From NCBI RefSeq assembly GCF_001047675.1, contig NZ_CP011975.1, positions 681,710-745,709 on the forward strand: a stretch of 64,000 nt of DNA, given 5' to 3'. Positions 1-13,146 of the stretch are shown one piece after another. Below the pieces are notes generated by a model, which searched no databases, was not told where the DNA came from, and worked only from the letters and a program-made list of their open reading frames with translations. This DNA comes from Yersinia aleksiciae. Lineage in GTDB: Bacteria > Pseudomonadota > Gammaproteobacteria > Enterobacterales > Enterobacteriaceae. The position numbers and the translations under genes were made by a program. Each line of letters begins with the position of its first letter. Position 1 is the first letter of the stretch.

Positions 1-1
1 C

Positions 2-874
2 GGTGCGGATGTAATCGGTCAGGATTTTTACCGCTTCACGGCCCTGTTTACCCGGATACTGATCGACTGTCGCGGTGAGCACACCATCACGTACCGCTTT
101 CAGGGCATCGGTGGAACCATCATAGCCAAAGATAGCCACCTTGCCCTTCAGACCGCGAGCCTCGACCGCTTGTGCGGCACCCAATGCGCTATCATCATTA
201 CCCGCGACAATCACGGTTGGGGTATTTGCCAAACCGGTTAACAGATTCTCTGTCACTGATAAACCTTGGTCGCGGTTAAAGCGCGCAGTTTGCTCGGCGA
301 CAAATTTGTAAAGTTCAGGGTGCTTATCTAATGTGTCGTGCACGCCCTTACTGCGGTCATTGGCTGTCTTATCACCTGGGATTCCCTGCAAGTTAATAAT
401 AGTGGCACCCTGAGGGAATAATTTCTCTACGGCTTCGCCTTGACGCTGCGCACCGATTAAATTATCTGCTGCCACGTTGGCAATCACCTCGGGCACCCCA
501 TTGACCGGGCGGTCAATGGTGACAACTGAAATACCTTCTTTAATGGCGCTACGTAATACCGGTGCCAATGCCGTTGCATCGGCGGGTGCGATAATAATGC
601 CATCAACCCCTTGAACAATTGCCGCTTCAATATCAGCAATTTGTTTAGGCGCGCTTAATTGACCATCAGAACGAATAATTTTTACATGGCCCAATGTTTT
701 AGCTTCATCTTCAAGTTGTTCTTGTAGAAAAACAAAATGTGGGAAGCTGTATGATAATGCTGAGACTAAAATCGTCACCGGCGCATCTTTGCCTTTCGGC
801 GCAGCATTAGCGGAGTAAGCAAAGGTGCTTAATGTAATAGCTAACGTTGTCATTAAATAAGTTACTTTACGCAT
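2..874 (-). CDS. Periplasmic sugar-binding protein of an ABC importer (partial, C-terminus beyond window)
   Basis: The gene runs off the left edge, so only the first 291 codons are visible. A typical signal peptide (about residues 1-24, MRKVTYLMTTLAITL... ending SANA) leads into a periplasmic-binding-protein fold of the ribose/galactose type, with segments such as GVDGIIIAPADATAL, VVTIDRP and VAIFGYDGSTDALKAV. The family delivers a sugar to an inner-membrane ABC transporter. The exact sugar cannot be told from this fragment; RbsB-like and YtfQ-like proteins share these segments. Permease and ATPase genes would be expected beyond the left edge. The start ATG has a GGGGAAA ribosome-binding site, and an ERIC repeat begins about 20 bp upstream. 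Confidence 0.8.
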   Translation of the reverse strand, partial: MRKVTYLMTTLAITLSTFAYSANAAPKGKDAPVTILVSALSYSFPHFVFLQEQLEDEAKTLGHVKIIRSDGQLSAPKQIADIEAAIVQGVDGIIIAPADATALAPVLRSAIKEGISVVTIDRPVNGVPEVIANVAADNLIGAQRQGEAVEKLFPQGATIINLQGIPGDKTANDRSKGVHDTLDKHPELYKFVAEQTARFNRDQGLSVTENLLTGLANTPTVIVAGNDDSALGAAQAVEARGLKGKVAIFGYDGSTDALKAVRDGVLTATVDQYPGKQGREAVKILTDYIRT

Positions 875-893
875 AAGAATATATTTCCCCGTT

Positions 894-1024
<131 letters not shown>

Positions 1025-1439
1025 AAATTATCTAATATATTAAAATTAGAAAAATAGAATTAAGAAAGCGATTAATAAAAAACGCTGCAAGTCTTATTGG
1101 TAAATACAATAGAATTGGACTATATCATGGGAAATATTATTTTAAATGGCAGTTCTACAGAATATTTTCACATTTAATTATGCGAAAAATAGAATACCTA
1201 TATCAGTAAAAGTATTAACTAAAGAACATAATGATATTTACGATGTAATGATCGAAAGTCCCCGACTGCGCAAATAAGGAATTAACGTCAGCAGACCGCA
1301 CACGAACCCTACCGACCCATCATGAAGAAAGCAGCCCAAGGCATACTTGCGCGGAAAGACCCCTGACTTGGGGATAGGGTTGCCCCACCTCATTACGCCA
1401 AATGTATCATCACCCGCCAGTGGCTTTAAAAACCAACCA
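1025..1439. other. A+T-rich intergenic stretch
   Basis: Together with the ERIC, this is the gap between the sugar-binding-protein gene and ypeA. The part to about 1240 is strongly A+T-rich and may hold the promoter of the leftward sugar-binding-protein gene. From 1238 to 1459 a minus-strand frame stays open from a TTG codon overlapping the end of ypeA; its product resembles nothing I recognise and it has no clear ribosome-binding site. Confidence 0.4.
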
Positions 1440-1865
1440 TCAATACTCCTGATCCACAATCAGCCGTTTGCCCAGCATGATGGTGTCTTGAGTTTCGTAA
1501 TCGAGCTTTTCATACATGCCAATTACCGCGTCATTGTCTTCGCGCACCATGATATTCAGCTTCGGGCAGCCACGAGCGATGAGTTTCTTTTCCAGACGGC
1601 TGATCAGCGCATTGGCAAAGCCACGTCCGCGAAAATCGGGGTGCACCCCCAGGTAATATGCCGAGCCACGGTGGCCGTCATAACCGCCCATGATCGAGCC
1701 GACAATTGCGCCGCTGACCTCTGCGACTAAAAACAATTCGGGATCATGGTTCAGCTTACGCTCAATATCCATCTCCGGATCGTTCCAAGGCCGCAGTAAG
1801 TCGCAATGCTCCCACAGCAGAATGACTTCTTCAAAATCGGTTTGCTGAAATACGCGGATTTCCAT
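1440..1865 (-). CDS. ypeA: GNAT-family N-acetyltransferase YpeA
   Basis: The protein (141 residues from MEIRVFQQ) matches my memory of E. coli YpeA almost throughout, including [26 protein letters not shown] and [17 protein letters not shown], the last being the acetyl-CoA pyrophosphate loop of GNAT enzymes (R/Q-x-x-G-x-G/A). The substrate is unknown. An upstream in-frame ATG (1877) would add four residues, but the start at 1865 gives exactly the E. coli length. In E. coli amiA follows and precedes hemF; here no amidase gene is seen between ypeA and hemF. Confidence 0.9.
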   Translation of the reverse strand: MEIRVFQQTDFEEVILLWEHCDLLRPWNDPEMDIERKLNHDPELFLVAEVSGAIVGSIMGGYDGHRGSAYYLGVHPDFRGRGFANALISRLEKKLIARGCPKLNIMVREDNDAVIGMYEKLDYETQDTIMLGKRLIVDQEY

Positions 1866-2048
1866 GGATATTCGCACCCTTGAGTCAAATGGATATGTGA
1901 TGATTACGCAATATTATATCACGCCATAATAAAGTTATATTTCCCCTAGTGATAGTACGTAATGATATTTGGGCAGAACCAGATAAATCTCGTTCGGCTC
2001 CCGCTCAATAAGCTCTAATCCACACCGAGAGTACAACACTGGCGGTAA

Positions 2049-3025
<977 letters not shown>

Positions 3026-3026
<1 letters not shown>

Positions 3027-3481
3027 TGCAAATTTGGGTTGATGCGGACGCCTGTCCGAATGTGATTAAAGAGGTGCTGTTTCGCGCCGCTGATCGTACT
3101 GGCATCATGGTGACACTGGTGGCGAATCAGCCACTGAAAACACCGCCATCTAAATTTATCCGCACGTTACAGGTTGCCTCCGGTTTTGATGTCGCCGATA
3201 ACGAAATCGTGCAGCGGGTGGAAAAAAATGATCTGGTGATCACCGCCGATATCCCACTGGCGGCAGAGGTGATTGAGAAAGGCGGTATCGCGCTCAATCC
3301 ACGCGGTGAGCGCTACACCCCTGATACCATCCGTGAGCGGCTGAATATCCGTGATTTTATGGATACCATGCGCGCCAGTGGCATTCAGACCGGTGGCCCC
3401 AATACCTTAAATCAGCGTGACCGCCAGCAGTTTGCCAACGAACTGGATAAGTGGCTACAGCAAGCCAGCAAGGCCCGATAA
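3026..3481 (+). CDS. yaiI: DUF188/UPF0178 family protein (YaiI/YqxD-like)
   Basis: A 151-residue cytoplasmic protein starting [19 protein letters not shown], the diagnostic N-terminus of the YaiI/YqxD family, with the acidic pairs DADAC and VITADIPLA that give it a PIN/NYN-nuclease-like look; no activity is established to my knowledge. The central [17 protein letters not shown] block is also family-typical. The ATG at 3026 shares a base with the hemF stop codon, so the two are probably one transcriptional unit. Confidence 0.88.
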
Positions 3482-3485
3482 GTCA

Positions 3486-3505
3486 AAACCCGCCGAGGCG
3501 GGTTT
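3486..3505. terminator. Hairpin between the DUF188 gene and maeB
   Basis: AAACCCGC / GCGGGTTT perfect 8-bp stem with a CGAG loop. It is followed by TTT on the plus strand and TTTT on the minus strand, so it can serve both convergent units. Confidence 0.65.
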
Positions 3506-3624
3506 AATACTCAAAGTCATTGGCGTTGCAGCCATTGCGTGAATCCAGAATCACTGACATCAGTCAGTGATTAGGCTGAACGAAAGCCGCCAACAACGTT
3601 GCAACGTCTAGGACGAAGAGTATT
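3506..3624 (+). repeat. ERIC-type repeat between convergent genes
   Basis: About 119 bp with AATACTC/GAGTATT ends. It contains AAAGTCATTGGCGTTGCAG and a GAATC...CACTGACATCAGTCAGTG palindrome like the centre of ERIC. Its end touches the maeB stop codon. Confidence 0.6.
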
Positions 3625-5903
3625 TACAACGGCTCTGTTTGCGCCTCGACGACGGCTAACGCCACCATATTCACGATACGCCGCACCGATGCAATCTGCG
3701 TCAGAATATGAACCGGTTTTGCTACACCCATTAATACCGGCCCGACCGTCACCCCTTCCGACGACGTGACGCGCAGCAGGTTATAACTGATACGTGCAGC
3801 TTCCATATTCGGCATAATCAATATGTTGGCCGCCCCTTTCAGCGGGCTATCTGGCATTAGGTTATGGCGGATACTCTCCACCAGTGCGGCATCACCGTGC
3901 ATCTCACCATCAATTTCCAGCTCAGGTGCCATCTGATTGACCAGCGCCAAGGTGCGACGCATTTTGCGTGCCGCCGGACAATCTGAAGAGCCGAAGCTTG
4001 AATGAGATAGCAGGGCAACTTTTGGCTCGATACCGAAGCGGCGCACAGTTTCAGCCGCCATTAACGTGATCTCCGCCAACTGCTCTGGTGTCGGATCGTC
4101 ATTGACGTAAGTATCGGCAATAAAGGTGTTACCCGTCGGCAGCAGCAGTGCATTCATCGCCCCCGCCACATGTGCGCCCTCGCGGAAACCAAACACTTTC
4201 TCCACCACATCATAATGTTCATGATAAGTGCCGATAGTACCGCAAATCATCGCGTCAGCTTCACCTCGGTGCACCATGATGGCACCAATCAGGGTTGGGT
4301 TGCCAATCACTGCGCGGCGGGCCTGCTCTTGCGACACCCCACGGCGTTTCATGATTTGATAATATTCGTGCCAGTATTCATTAAAGCGCGGGTCAGACTC
4401 ATTATTGACCACTTCAAAATCTTTGCCGATGGCAATTTGCAGGCCCAATTTCTTCAGCCGGGTCTCAATCACCGTTGGGCGACCAATCAAAATCGGGTAC
4501 GCCAGCCCTTGCGAAATCAGCTCCTGAGTGGCGTGCAACACCCGCTCTTCTTCCCCTTCCGCCAACACCACCCGCTTCATCTCTTTCTTCGCTTGCGAGA
4601 AGATCGGCTTCATAAACAGGTTAGTTTTGTAGACGAACTCTGTCAGTTTCTCGATGTAAGCATTGAAGTCAGTAATCGGGCGAGTGGCTACGCCGGAATC
4701 CATCGCGGCTTTAGCCACCGCGGGCGCGATTTTTACAATCAGACGCGGATCGAATGGTTTCGGGATAATGTATTCAGGGCCGAAGGAGAGATCTTGCTCA
4801 CCGTAAGCTGACGCCACCACATCACTCTGCTCAGCCAGCGCCAGGTCGGCGATGGCATGTACACAAGCCAGCTTCATCTCTTCATTGATAGTGGTCGCGC
4901 CCACATCCAGCGCGCCACGGAAGATGAATGGGAAGCAGAGTACGTTATTGACCTGATTCGGGTAATCCGAGCGGCCAGTACAGATAATCGCATCTGGGCG
5001 CACCGCTTTCGCCAGCGGCGGCAAGATTTCAGGTTCCGGGTTCGCCAGCGCCAGAATCAGCGGGCTAGGAGCCATGGTTTTCACCATATCTTGGGTTAAC
5101 ACACCTGGGCCGGAACAACCGAGGAAGATGTCCGCACCCGGCATGGCATCGCCCAGTGTGCGCTGACCATTGTCATCAATGGCATAAGCCGCTTTGGTTT
5201 CAGCCATATTGGCTTCACGGCCCTTATAAATAACGCCTTTGGAATCACAAGCAGTGATATTGTGATGCTTTAATCCCAGCGCCACCAGCAAGTTTAAACA
5301 GGCGATGGAGGCTGCACCAGCACCGGAAACCACCAGTTTCACATCACTGATATCTTTTTTCACTACCCGCAAGCCATTGAGCACGGCGGCAGTACAGATA
5401 ATCGCAGTGCCATGCTGATCGTCATGGAATACTGGGATCTTCATGCGCTCGCGTAATTTCTGCTCAATATAAAAACACTCCGGCGCTTTAATATCTTCCA
5501 GATTGATGCCGCCAAAAGTCGGTTCCAGCGAGGCGATAATATCAATTAATTTGTCTGGATCGAGCTCATCCACTTCAATATCAAAAACATCGATACCCGA
5601 GAATTTTTTAAACAGAACGCCCTTACCTTCCATGACCGGTTTACCGGCTAATGCGCCGATATTTCCCAGCCCAAGCACTGCGGTGCCGTTGGAAATAACC
5701 GCGACCAAGTTACCGCGCGCGGTATATTTGTAGGCAGCCGAAGGATCTGCTGCAATTTCCAAACAGGGGGCCGCAACACCGGGAGAATAAGCCAGCGCCA
5801 AATCCCGTTGGGTCGCTAGCGGCTTGGTGGGTGATACCTGAATTTTTCCTGGGGTGGGGAATTGGTGAAAATCAAGCGCACTCTGTTTCAATTGTTCGTC
5901 CAT
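3624..5903 (-). CDS. maeB: NADP-dependent malic enzyme (malic enzyme-phosphotransacetylase hybrid)
   Basis: MaeB oxidatively decarboxylates malate to pyruvate with NADP, feeding NADPH and pyruvate/acetyl-CoA pools. At 759 residues it matches the long E. coli form: a malic-enzyme part (about 1-430) with [49 protein letters not shown] and the dinucleotide-binding [17 protein letters not shown], then a phosphotransacetylase-like part (about 430-759) with [33 protein letters not shown] and [12 protein letters not shown]. In E. coli the second part is regulatory rather than catalytic. It stands alone and converges on hemF-yaiI. Confidence 0.95.
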   Translation of the reverse strand: MDEQLKQSALDFHQFPTPGKIQVSPTKPLATQRDLALAYSPGVAAPCLEIAADPSAAYKYTARGNLVAVISNGTAVLGLGNIGALAGKPVMEGKGVLFKKFSGIDVFDIEVDELDPDKLIDIIASLEPTFGGINLEDIKAPECFYIEQKLRERMKIPVFHDDQHGTAIICTAAVLNGLRVVKKDISDVKLVVSGAGAASIACLNLLVALGLKHHNITACDSKGVIYKGREANMAETKAAYAIDDNGQRTLGDAMPGADIFLGCSGPGVLTQDMVKTMAPSPLILALANPEPEILPPLAKAVRPDAIICTGRSDYPNQVNNVLCFPFIFRGALDVGATTINEEMKLACVHAIADLALAEQSDVVASAYGEQDLSFGPEYIIPKPFDPRLIVKIAPAVAKAAMDSGVATRPITDFNAYIEKLTEFVYKTNLFMKPIFSQAKKEMKRVVLAEGEEERVLHATQELISQGLAYPILIGRPTVIETRLKKLGLQIAIGKDFEVVNNESDPRFNEYWHEYYQIMKRRGVSQEQARRAVIGNPTLIGAIMVHRGEADAMICGTIGTYHEHYDVVEKVFGFREGAHVAGAMNALLLPTGNTFIADTYVNDDPTPEQLAEITLMAAETVRRFGIEPKVALLSHSSFGSSDCPAARKMRRTLALVNQMAPELEIDGEMHGDAALVESIRHNLMPDSPLKGAANILIMPNMEAARISYNLLRVTSSEGVTVGPVLMGVAKPVHILTQIASVRRIVNMVALAVVEAQTEPL

Positions 5904-6066
5904 TGTAGGTTCCCTTTGCTTTTATGTTTTGAGGTAATAGCTGAACCAGTATAGTGAGTGAATCATCACAATCTATGAACTAGGACATACTCTGCATAAC
6001 ATTTTTGTATCAATCGCGGAATTTACTTATCAATCAGAAGGGATTATCAACAATGGGGGAGTGGAT

Positions 6067-6642
6067 CTACTCTCCAAAGAGATGGATTTGAGCGTATTGC
6101 AACAGCATAATCGTCTTGCCATCTTTAATCCGACCGTCGGCAATCATGGCAATCGCCTCAGTGAATGGCAGTTCAACCACTTCAATGACCTCATCTTCTA
6201 CGCCAACATCGTTGGTGACTTTCTGATCCGCATGATATTCAGCGGCAAAGAAATAGATAATTTCAGTCACGCCGCCCGGCGACATATAGGCTTCAAATAA
6301 CTTTTGGACCTTATCAATCTGATAACCAGTCTCTTCCATGGCTTCACGGCGGATACACTCTTCCGGCGAGTCGTTATCCAATAATCCTGCGCAGGTTTCT
6401 AATAGCATGCCTGTCGGATTACCATTAACGTAAGTGGGCATGCGGAATTGGTTTATCAGTACCACGGTGCCCTTTTCACGGTTATACAGCAGAATAGTCG
6501 CGCCATTACCCCGGTCATAGACTTCGCGGATTTGTTGTACGGTGGTGCCATCATCAGCTTTTAAATCAAAGGTATATTTGTGTAATTTAAACCAATTTTT
6601 GGATAACAGTTCAGGCTGAATATTTTCAATTTTAACTGACAT
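6067..6642 (-). CDS. nudK: GDP-mannose pyrophosphatase NudK (Nudix hydrolase)
   Basis: A cytoplasmic Nudix hydrolase that splits GDP-mannose to mannose-1-phosphate and GMP in the E. coli homologue (YffH). The Nudix box is intact: [22 protein letters not shown] fits G-x5-E-x7-REUxEEx[17 protein letters not shown] and [14 protein letters not shown] segments are family-typical. The start at 6642 (MSVKIENI) gives 191 residues, the same length as E. coli; a TTG/ATG frame ten codons upstream is less likely. Confidence 0.92.
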   Translation of the reverse strand: MSVKIENIQPELLSKNWFKLHKYTFDLKADDGTTVQQIREVYDRGNGATILLYNREKGTVVLINQFRMPTYVNGNPTGMLLETCAGLLDNDSPEECIRREAMEETGYQIDKVQKLFEAYMSPGGVTEIIYFFAAEYHADQKVTNDVGVEDEVIEVVELPFTEAIAMIADGRIKDGKTIMLLQYAQIHLFGE

Positions 6643-6736
6643 AGTGCTTTTCTCTACTCCCAACAACACCATAAAGTTTTATCTACTTAGATAACGCCAC
6701 TCCGAGCTCATTTGCAATAGGCACTCGTGTAATAAA

Positions 6737-6759
6737 ATATGCCCCGATACGGGGCATAT
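6737..6759 (-). terminator. Terminator of the nap operon
   Basis: On the minus strand TATGCCCCG / CGGGGCATA form a 9-bp stem followed by TTTTATT, about 30 bp after the napC stop codon. Confidence 0.75.
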
Positions 6760-6787
6760 AAGAAAAGATTAATCAGGATATTTACGA

Positions 6788-7387
6788 TTAAAAACCGTTA
6801 GGAACATCCTTCATATCCGGTAACTTATGGGCAATGCCTTTATGGCAGTCGATACAGGTCTTGCCTTCAGTAATGGCTTTACTGTGCATCTTCGCCGCCA
6901 CGGTTTTTTGCGCAGTGAAATCCATATTGTCGAAGTTATGGCAGTTGCGGCACTCTTGCGAGCCATTGGCTTTCATGCGCGCCCACTCATTTTCGGCCAT
7001 GGCCAGACGATGAGCCTCAAACTTTTGCGGCGTATTAATCAGGCCGATGGTCTTGGCATACAGCTCTTTACTGGCCTTGATTTTACGCACCATTTTTGGC
7101 CCCCACTCATGGGGTACGTGACAATCCGGGCAGGTCACCTTCACACCACTGCGGTTGCTGTAGTGGATGGTTCCCATGTACTCCTGATAAACGTTGTCTT
7201 TCATTTCATGGCAGCTGATACAGAATTTCTCGGTATTCGCCATCTCCATGCCGGTATTAAAACCGCCCCAGAAAATGATGCCACTGACAAAGCCAATCAG
7301 CAGTAAAGTCCCTAGCGCCAGTCGGCTTGGCCGACGCCACCACTGCCATATCCGGCGGATCACTCCCGGCTTTTTAGTTTCACTCAT
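6788..7387 (-). CDS. napC: Membrane-anchored tetrahaem c-type cytochrome NapC
   Basis: NapC passes electrons from menaquinol/ubiquinol in the inner membrane to the periplasmic NapAB nitrate reductase. The sequence has one N-terminal membrane anchor (about residues 20-42, LALGTLLLIGFVSGIIFWGG) and four CxxCH haem sites: CISCH, CPDCH, CRNCH and CIDCH. Length is 199 residues (NirT/NapC family about 200). The ATG at 7387 has a GAGAGGCC ribosome-binding site; the frame is also open to a GTG one codon upstream. It is the last gene of napFDABC, 41 bp after napB. Confidence 0.96.
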   Translation of the reverse strand: MSETKKPGVIRRIWQWWRRPSRLALGTLLLIGFVSGIIFWGGFNTGMEMANTEKFCISCHEMKDNVYQEYMGTIHYSNRSGVKVTCPDCHVPHEWGPKMVRKIKASKELYAKTIGLINTPQKFEAHRLAMAENEWARMKANGSQECRNCHNFDNMDFTAQKTVAAKMHSKAITEGKTCIDCHKGIAHKLPDMKDVPNGF

Positions 7388-7428
7388 CACTGGCCTCTCT
7401 CATCGCTAATCTCACAGTAACACCCGGG

Positions 7429-7896
7429 TTATTGACCAAAGCCAGGGGCGGGTTGGAAGCTGTTACCGACAATCGGTGCGGCATCGGTTTGTGGTACATG
7501 GCATTGCAGGCAGAAGTAGCGACGTGGCGAGACTTCACTCGACACTCGGCCATCGCGGTCAATAAAGTGGGTCGGGCTGATGCGCGGTGCACCAGTGGTG
7601 CGATAGTGCTCAACGCCGTGGCACTGCAAGCAGCGGTTGGTGTTTTTGCTGATTTGATAGCCATCCACGCTATGGGGGATCAGCGGTGGCTGGTTAACAT
7701 AGTTCAGCGCCATCCGCTGTTGCTGTTTCGGCATTTTCACCTTGCCTTCCGCCGTCCCAGAGACTTCCGGTGACTGGGTTAAATCCATCTCGACATTGCT
7801 GGCCGCATTGACCGCGCCGGTGACCACCAATACCGCCAACAGCGATATGATGGCCAAAAATCGGCGATTTAGTGATTTAAACATCGTGCTATTCAT
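7429..7896 (-). CDS. napB: Dihaem cytochrome c subunit of periplasmic nitrate reductase
   Basis: NapB is the electron-transfer subunit bound to NapA in the periplasm. A signal peptide (about residues 5-35, NRRFLAIISLLAVLVVTGAVNA) precedes the mature part with two CxxCH motifs (CLQCHGVEH and CLQCHVPQ), as expected for the dihaem family. The frame is open further upstream, but the ATG at 7896 has an AGGAGGA ribosome-binding site at ideal distance and gives 155 residues (E. coli about 149). napGH, which lie between napA and napB in E. coli, are absent; the 95-bp napA-napB gap contains only a short G+C-rich stretch. Confidence 0.95.
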   Translation of the reverse strand: MNSTMFKSLNRRFLAIISLLAVLVVTGAVNAASNVEMDLTQSPEVSGTAEGKVKMPKQQQRMALNYVNQPPLIPHSVDGYQISKNTNRCLQCHGVEHYRTTGAPRISPTHFIDRDGRVSSEVSPRRYFCLQCHVPQTDAAPIVGNSFQPAPGFGQ

Positions 7897-7991
7897 TATT
7901 TCCTCCTGAAAGACACCGTCTTTTCCTGAGCATCCCTGGATGATTGTTAACAGTGAGTGGCTGAGCCCGCCCCGCAGGGCGAGCCGCCGTA

Positions 7992-10739
<2,748 letters not shown>

Positions 10740-10753
<14 letters not shown>

Positions 10754-11243
10754 CACTCCGGGTGAGGGTTACGGCCTGAACAGGGCAACCGGGTACGCAC
10801 GCACCGCAGCCAGTACAGGCAGGCAAATCTAATTCGGGCTGAGCAATGCCATTCAGGCGTGGGCGAAACTTAATCGCCTGCGTCTCACAGCTATCCTGGC
10901 AGCTACGGCACTCAATATGGTGAAAAGGCAAACAGCGGTCTGATATTGTGATTTTAAGTGACCATGCTGCCCGTTCCGTCGAGGTAAAAACATCGGCTTC
11001 ACATGCCTGCACGCAAGCCCGGCAAAAGCTGCATTCGGCACGCTGGAAATCGATTTCAGGGAATCCACCACTGCCCGCGATCAACACGCCGGTTTCGCAG
11101 GCGGCGACACAGGCATGGCAGCGGGTACAACCCGCAATAAAATCAGCCTCCATGACCGACCAAGGGGGGCGAATAACAGAGAGTTGCTGCTTATCTGCTC
11201 GCCAAGAACCCGTCAGTAATTTACGCCGCGATAAATCAGTCAT
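10740..11243 (-). CDS. napF: Ferredoxin-type iron-sulfur protein NapF
   Basis: A cytoplasmic iron-sulfur protein that interacts with NapA in E. coli and probably helps its maturation. Of 167 residues, it carries ferredoxin-type cysteine clusters: CTRCHACVAAC, CSFCRACVQAC and CTGCGACVPGC, each followed by a more distant C-P/C-E turn, plus CRSCQDSC. SRRKLLTGSW at the N-terminus is family-typical and resembles a Tat motif, although NapF is cytoplasmic. It is the first gene of the operon; its ATG is about 200 bp downstream of the FNR-like site. Confidence 0.93.
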
Positions 11244-11814
11244 GCTGATATCCTTAATATCGTCTGGCGCGCCCGTGTGTGCGATAGAGATCGTTCATTT
11301 AGCCCCCGAGTATTCATATCGGGATGATGATAATTATTCTTATTTATATTGATGAAAGAGATTCCCCAGTGTTTACGTACTAAATACAGAATAATGAGTA
11401 ATAAAATAATTACTCTTTAGGGTTAATCGGTGGGAGATATTGAGCAGGATCAATTAAATTAGTGGTTATTTACCTGATTTGTCGCTGTTAAATCTATTTG
11501 CGTTATCACCTTATTTATATAACGATTTGTTTAATGAGAATAGCTATCAAATCAAGCTGATACTTTGGTAATTATTTCTTCAGATAAAGTGCAGCTGTTA
11601 AATGAATTTGGCTGGAGGTTTTAAAACAGTCCCCCCACCTCGCGGGTAAAAATAGAGATCCATTCGGAACCCTTTTATACTACGTAGGAGAATTACCACG
11701 AGAAATCGGGTAAGACTGCGGTACACTAAAATCATAGGTCAGCTAACTATGATTGATAACAGGGTTAGCCTAATTAGCGACCAAAAAAATAATTCACATT
11801 TAACTGCAGATATT
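11244..11814. promoter_or_regulatory. Divergent napF/narP control region
   Basis: About 570 bp without a gene before the ERIC, strongly A+T-rich. It must hold the promoters of the leftward napFDABC operon and probably the rightward narP gene. The only specific site I can name is the FNR-like palindrome at 11440-11453. A sequence TACTCTTTAGGG at 11411-11422 faintly resembles NarL/NarP heptamers but not well enough to call. Confidence 0.5.
11440..11453. promoter_or_regulatory. FNR-like binding site upstream of napF
   Basis: TTGAG-CAGG-ATCAA matches the FNR consensus TTGAT-N4-ATCAA at 9 of 10 defined bases. FNR activates nap under oxygen limitation in E. coli. The site is about 200 bp from the napF start codon, so a long leader or an intervening promoter is implied. 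Confidence 0.6.
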
Positions 11815-11941
11815 TATACCTAAAGTCATTGGAATTGCTGGTAGGCGACAAACGAACGTCCCCCGATAAGCTAATTTTGATTAACTGAGTCGGGTGAATC
11901 CACATCGCTAACCCCTGCGGTTTCACGTTAATAAAGGTATA
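11815..11941 (+). repeat. ERIC repeat, 127 bp, in the narP leader
   Basis: Bounded by TATACCT and AGGTATA and exactly 127 bp, the canonical ERIC length, with AAAGTCATTGGAATTGC at the left and a diverged central palindrome (CCCGATAAGC...GAGTCGGG). It ends 33 bp before the narP ATG. Confidence 0.75.
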
Positions 11942-11974
11942 ACCGTTTTTTCGGTTACAGGGACATTACTTATT

Positions 11975-12604
11975 ATGACTAAAAGTCACACCATTATGAT
12001 CGTTGATGATCATCCACTTATGCGCCGAGGCATTCGCCAATTACTTGAACTAGATAGCAATTTTGATGTTGTTACTGAAGCCAACTGCGGCAGTGACGCC
12101 ATTGTTGAAGCTGCTCGATATCAGCCGGATGTCATTCTGCTCGATCTGAATATGAAAGGAATGTCTGGGCTAGATACGTTGAAAGCGTTACGGAATGAAG
12201 GTATTGATGCGCGGATTATTATCCTCACCGTCTCTGATGCCCGCAACGATGTGTATGCCATGATTGATGCTGGCGCTGATGGTTACCTGCTCAAAGACAG
12301 CGAACCGGAGATATTGCTGGAAAATATCCGTCAGGCGGCACAGGGTGAAAAAGTATTCAGTGATGAAGTCACACAGTATTTATCTTCCCGCCACGAACAA
12401 GTTAATCCTTTCAGTGAATTAACCGAGCGTGAATTAGATGTGCTGCAAGAAGTGGCGCGTGGGATGTCCAATAAACAAGTTGCTTTTGAGTTACACATTT
12501 CCGAAGAAACCGTGAAAGTACACATTCGCAATTTATTGCGTAAGTTGAATGTTCGTTCGCGTGTGGCGGCAACCATCATGTTTTTGGAAAATAAAAAATA
12601 CTAG
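11975..12604 (+). CDS. narP: Nitrate/nitrite response regulator NarP
   Basis: A two-component response regulator that in E. coli is phosphorylated by NarX/NarQ and activates nap. The receiver domain (about 1-125) shows MIVDDHP, the phospho-acceptor in VILLDLNMKG (near D59), the switch residue in ILTVSD and the conserved lysine in YLLKDSEPE. The C-terminal LuxR-type helix-turn-helix (about 145-205) reads LTERELDVLQ, SNKQVAFELHISEETVKVHI and NVRSRVAATIMFL, the last closer to NarP than to NarL. Length 209 (E. coli 215). It faces away from nap; in E. coli narP is separated from nap by ccm genes, absent here. Confidence 0.93.
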   Translation: MTKSHTIMIVDDHPLMRRGIRQLLELDSNFDVVTEANCGSDAIVEAARYQPDVILLDLNMKGMSGLDTLKALRNEGIDARIIILTVSDARNDVYAMIDAGADGYLLKDSEPEILLENIRQAAQGEKVFSDEVTQYLSSRHEQVNPFSELTERELDVLQEVARGMSNKQVAFELHISEETVKVHIRNLLRKLNVRSRVAATIMFLENKKY

Positions 12605-12651
12605 CCGCCGCCCTGCTTGTTCATTCTCAGCCAACAACCCTAGCCGCGAGG

Positions 12652-12930
12652 CTATTCAATGGCCGCTAAGATAAATTCATGGTTATCGTATATCCATTTT
12701 TTATTCAGTGGCCCCCAGCTATCTAACTGGTAATGGCCCGCGTTATTGCGCACACCCTGCTGGACAAATGTCAGTGTGACGCCCAAACCGGGCAGTGCTT
12801 TTAAGACATCCTGCAACGTTCGCCGTGGCCATCCCGTCAATTCCATCAAGCGCGGCACGTTCAGCGAATCATCACTGCTGATAAGCCAGCACAGATAGAG
12901 ACGACGGGCAAATACCGGATTGAGTTCCAT
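12652..12930 (-). CDS. Small winged-helix DNA-binding-type protein, function unknown
   Basis: A 92-residue protein with a predicted helix-turn-helix: NVPRLMELTGWPRRTLQDVLKAL followed by a beta-wing-like segment (GVTLTFVQQGVRNNAGHYQLDSWGP). I recall similar winged helix-turn-helix proteins in enterobacteria but cannot name this one. The ATG at 12930 has AGGA at six bases; the ATG two codons upstream (12936) sits directly against that AGGA and is unlikely. It converges with narP and faces away from acrD; no partner is evident. Confidence 0.7.
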   Translation of the reverse strand: MELNPVFARRLYLCWLISSDDSLNVPRLMELTGWPRRTLQDVLKALPGLGVTLTFVQQGVRNNAGHYQLDSWGPLNKKWIYDNHEFILAAIE

Positions 12931-13146
12931 ACACATTCCTATGTTGAGTGACTGTTATTCAGTCTACTTGATACCCAGAAAAACACCTGTTTATCACTCT
13001 TTTCTGCATCAAAGTGAATTAACTAAGCTTTACCGAGGTTTTTTTACAGGTTCTCCTTATTTTCTTCACGTTTCCTTCCGCTTTCCCGCGTAGAGTGCAA
13101 TGTGGATTTTGCTGCAAATAATTTTTTCTATAGAGGCTAGTACTGC

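Noticed and set aside
1238..1459. 73-codon minus-strand frame overlapping the end of ypeA
   Set aside because: It opens at a TTG without a ribosome-binding site and the product matches no family I know; it could be a relic, but coding cannot be supported.
4170..4811. 213-codon plus-strand frame inside maeB
   Set aside because: Antisense shadow of a conserved enzyme gene; no ribosome-binding site and low-complexity translation.
7897..7991. G+C-rich inverted segment between napA and napB
   Set aside because: Only four to five bases pair; too weak to call a terminator or processing hairpin.
11411..11426. NarL/NarP heptamer pair beside the FNR-like site
   Set aside because: TACTCTT-TA-GGGTTAA departs from the heptamer consensus in both halves and its spacing to the FNR site differs from the E. 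coli nap promoter.
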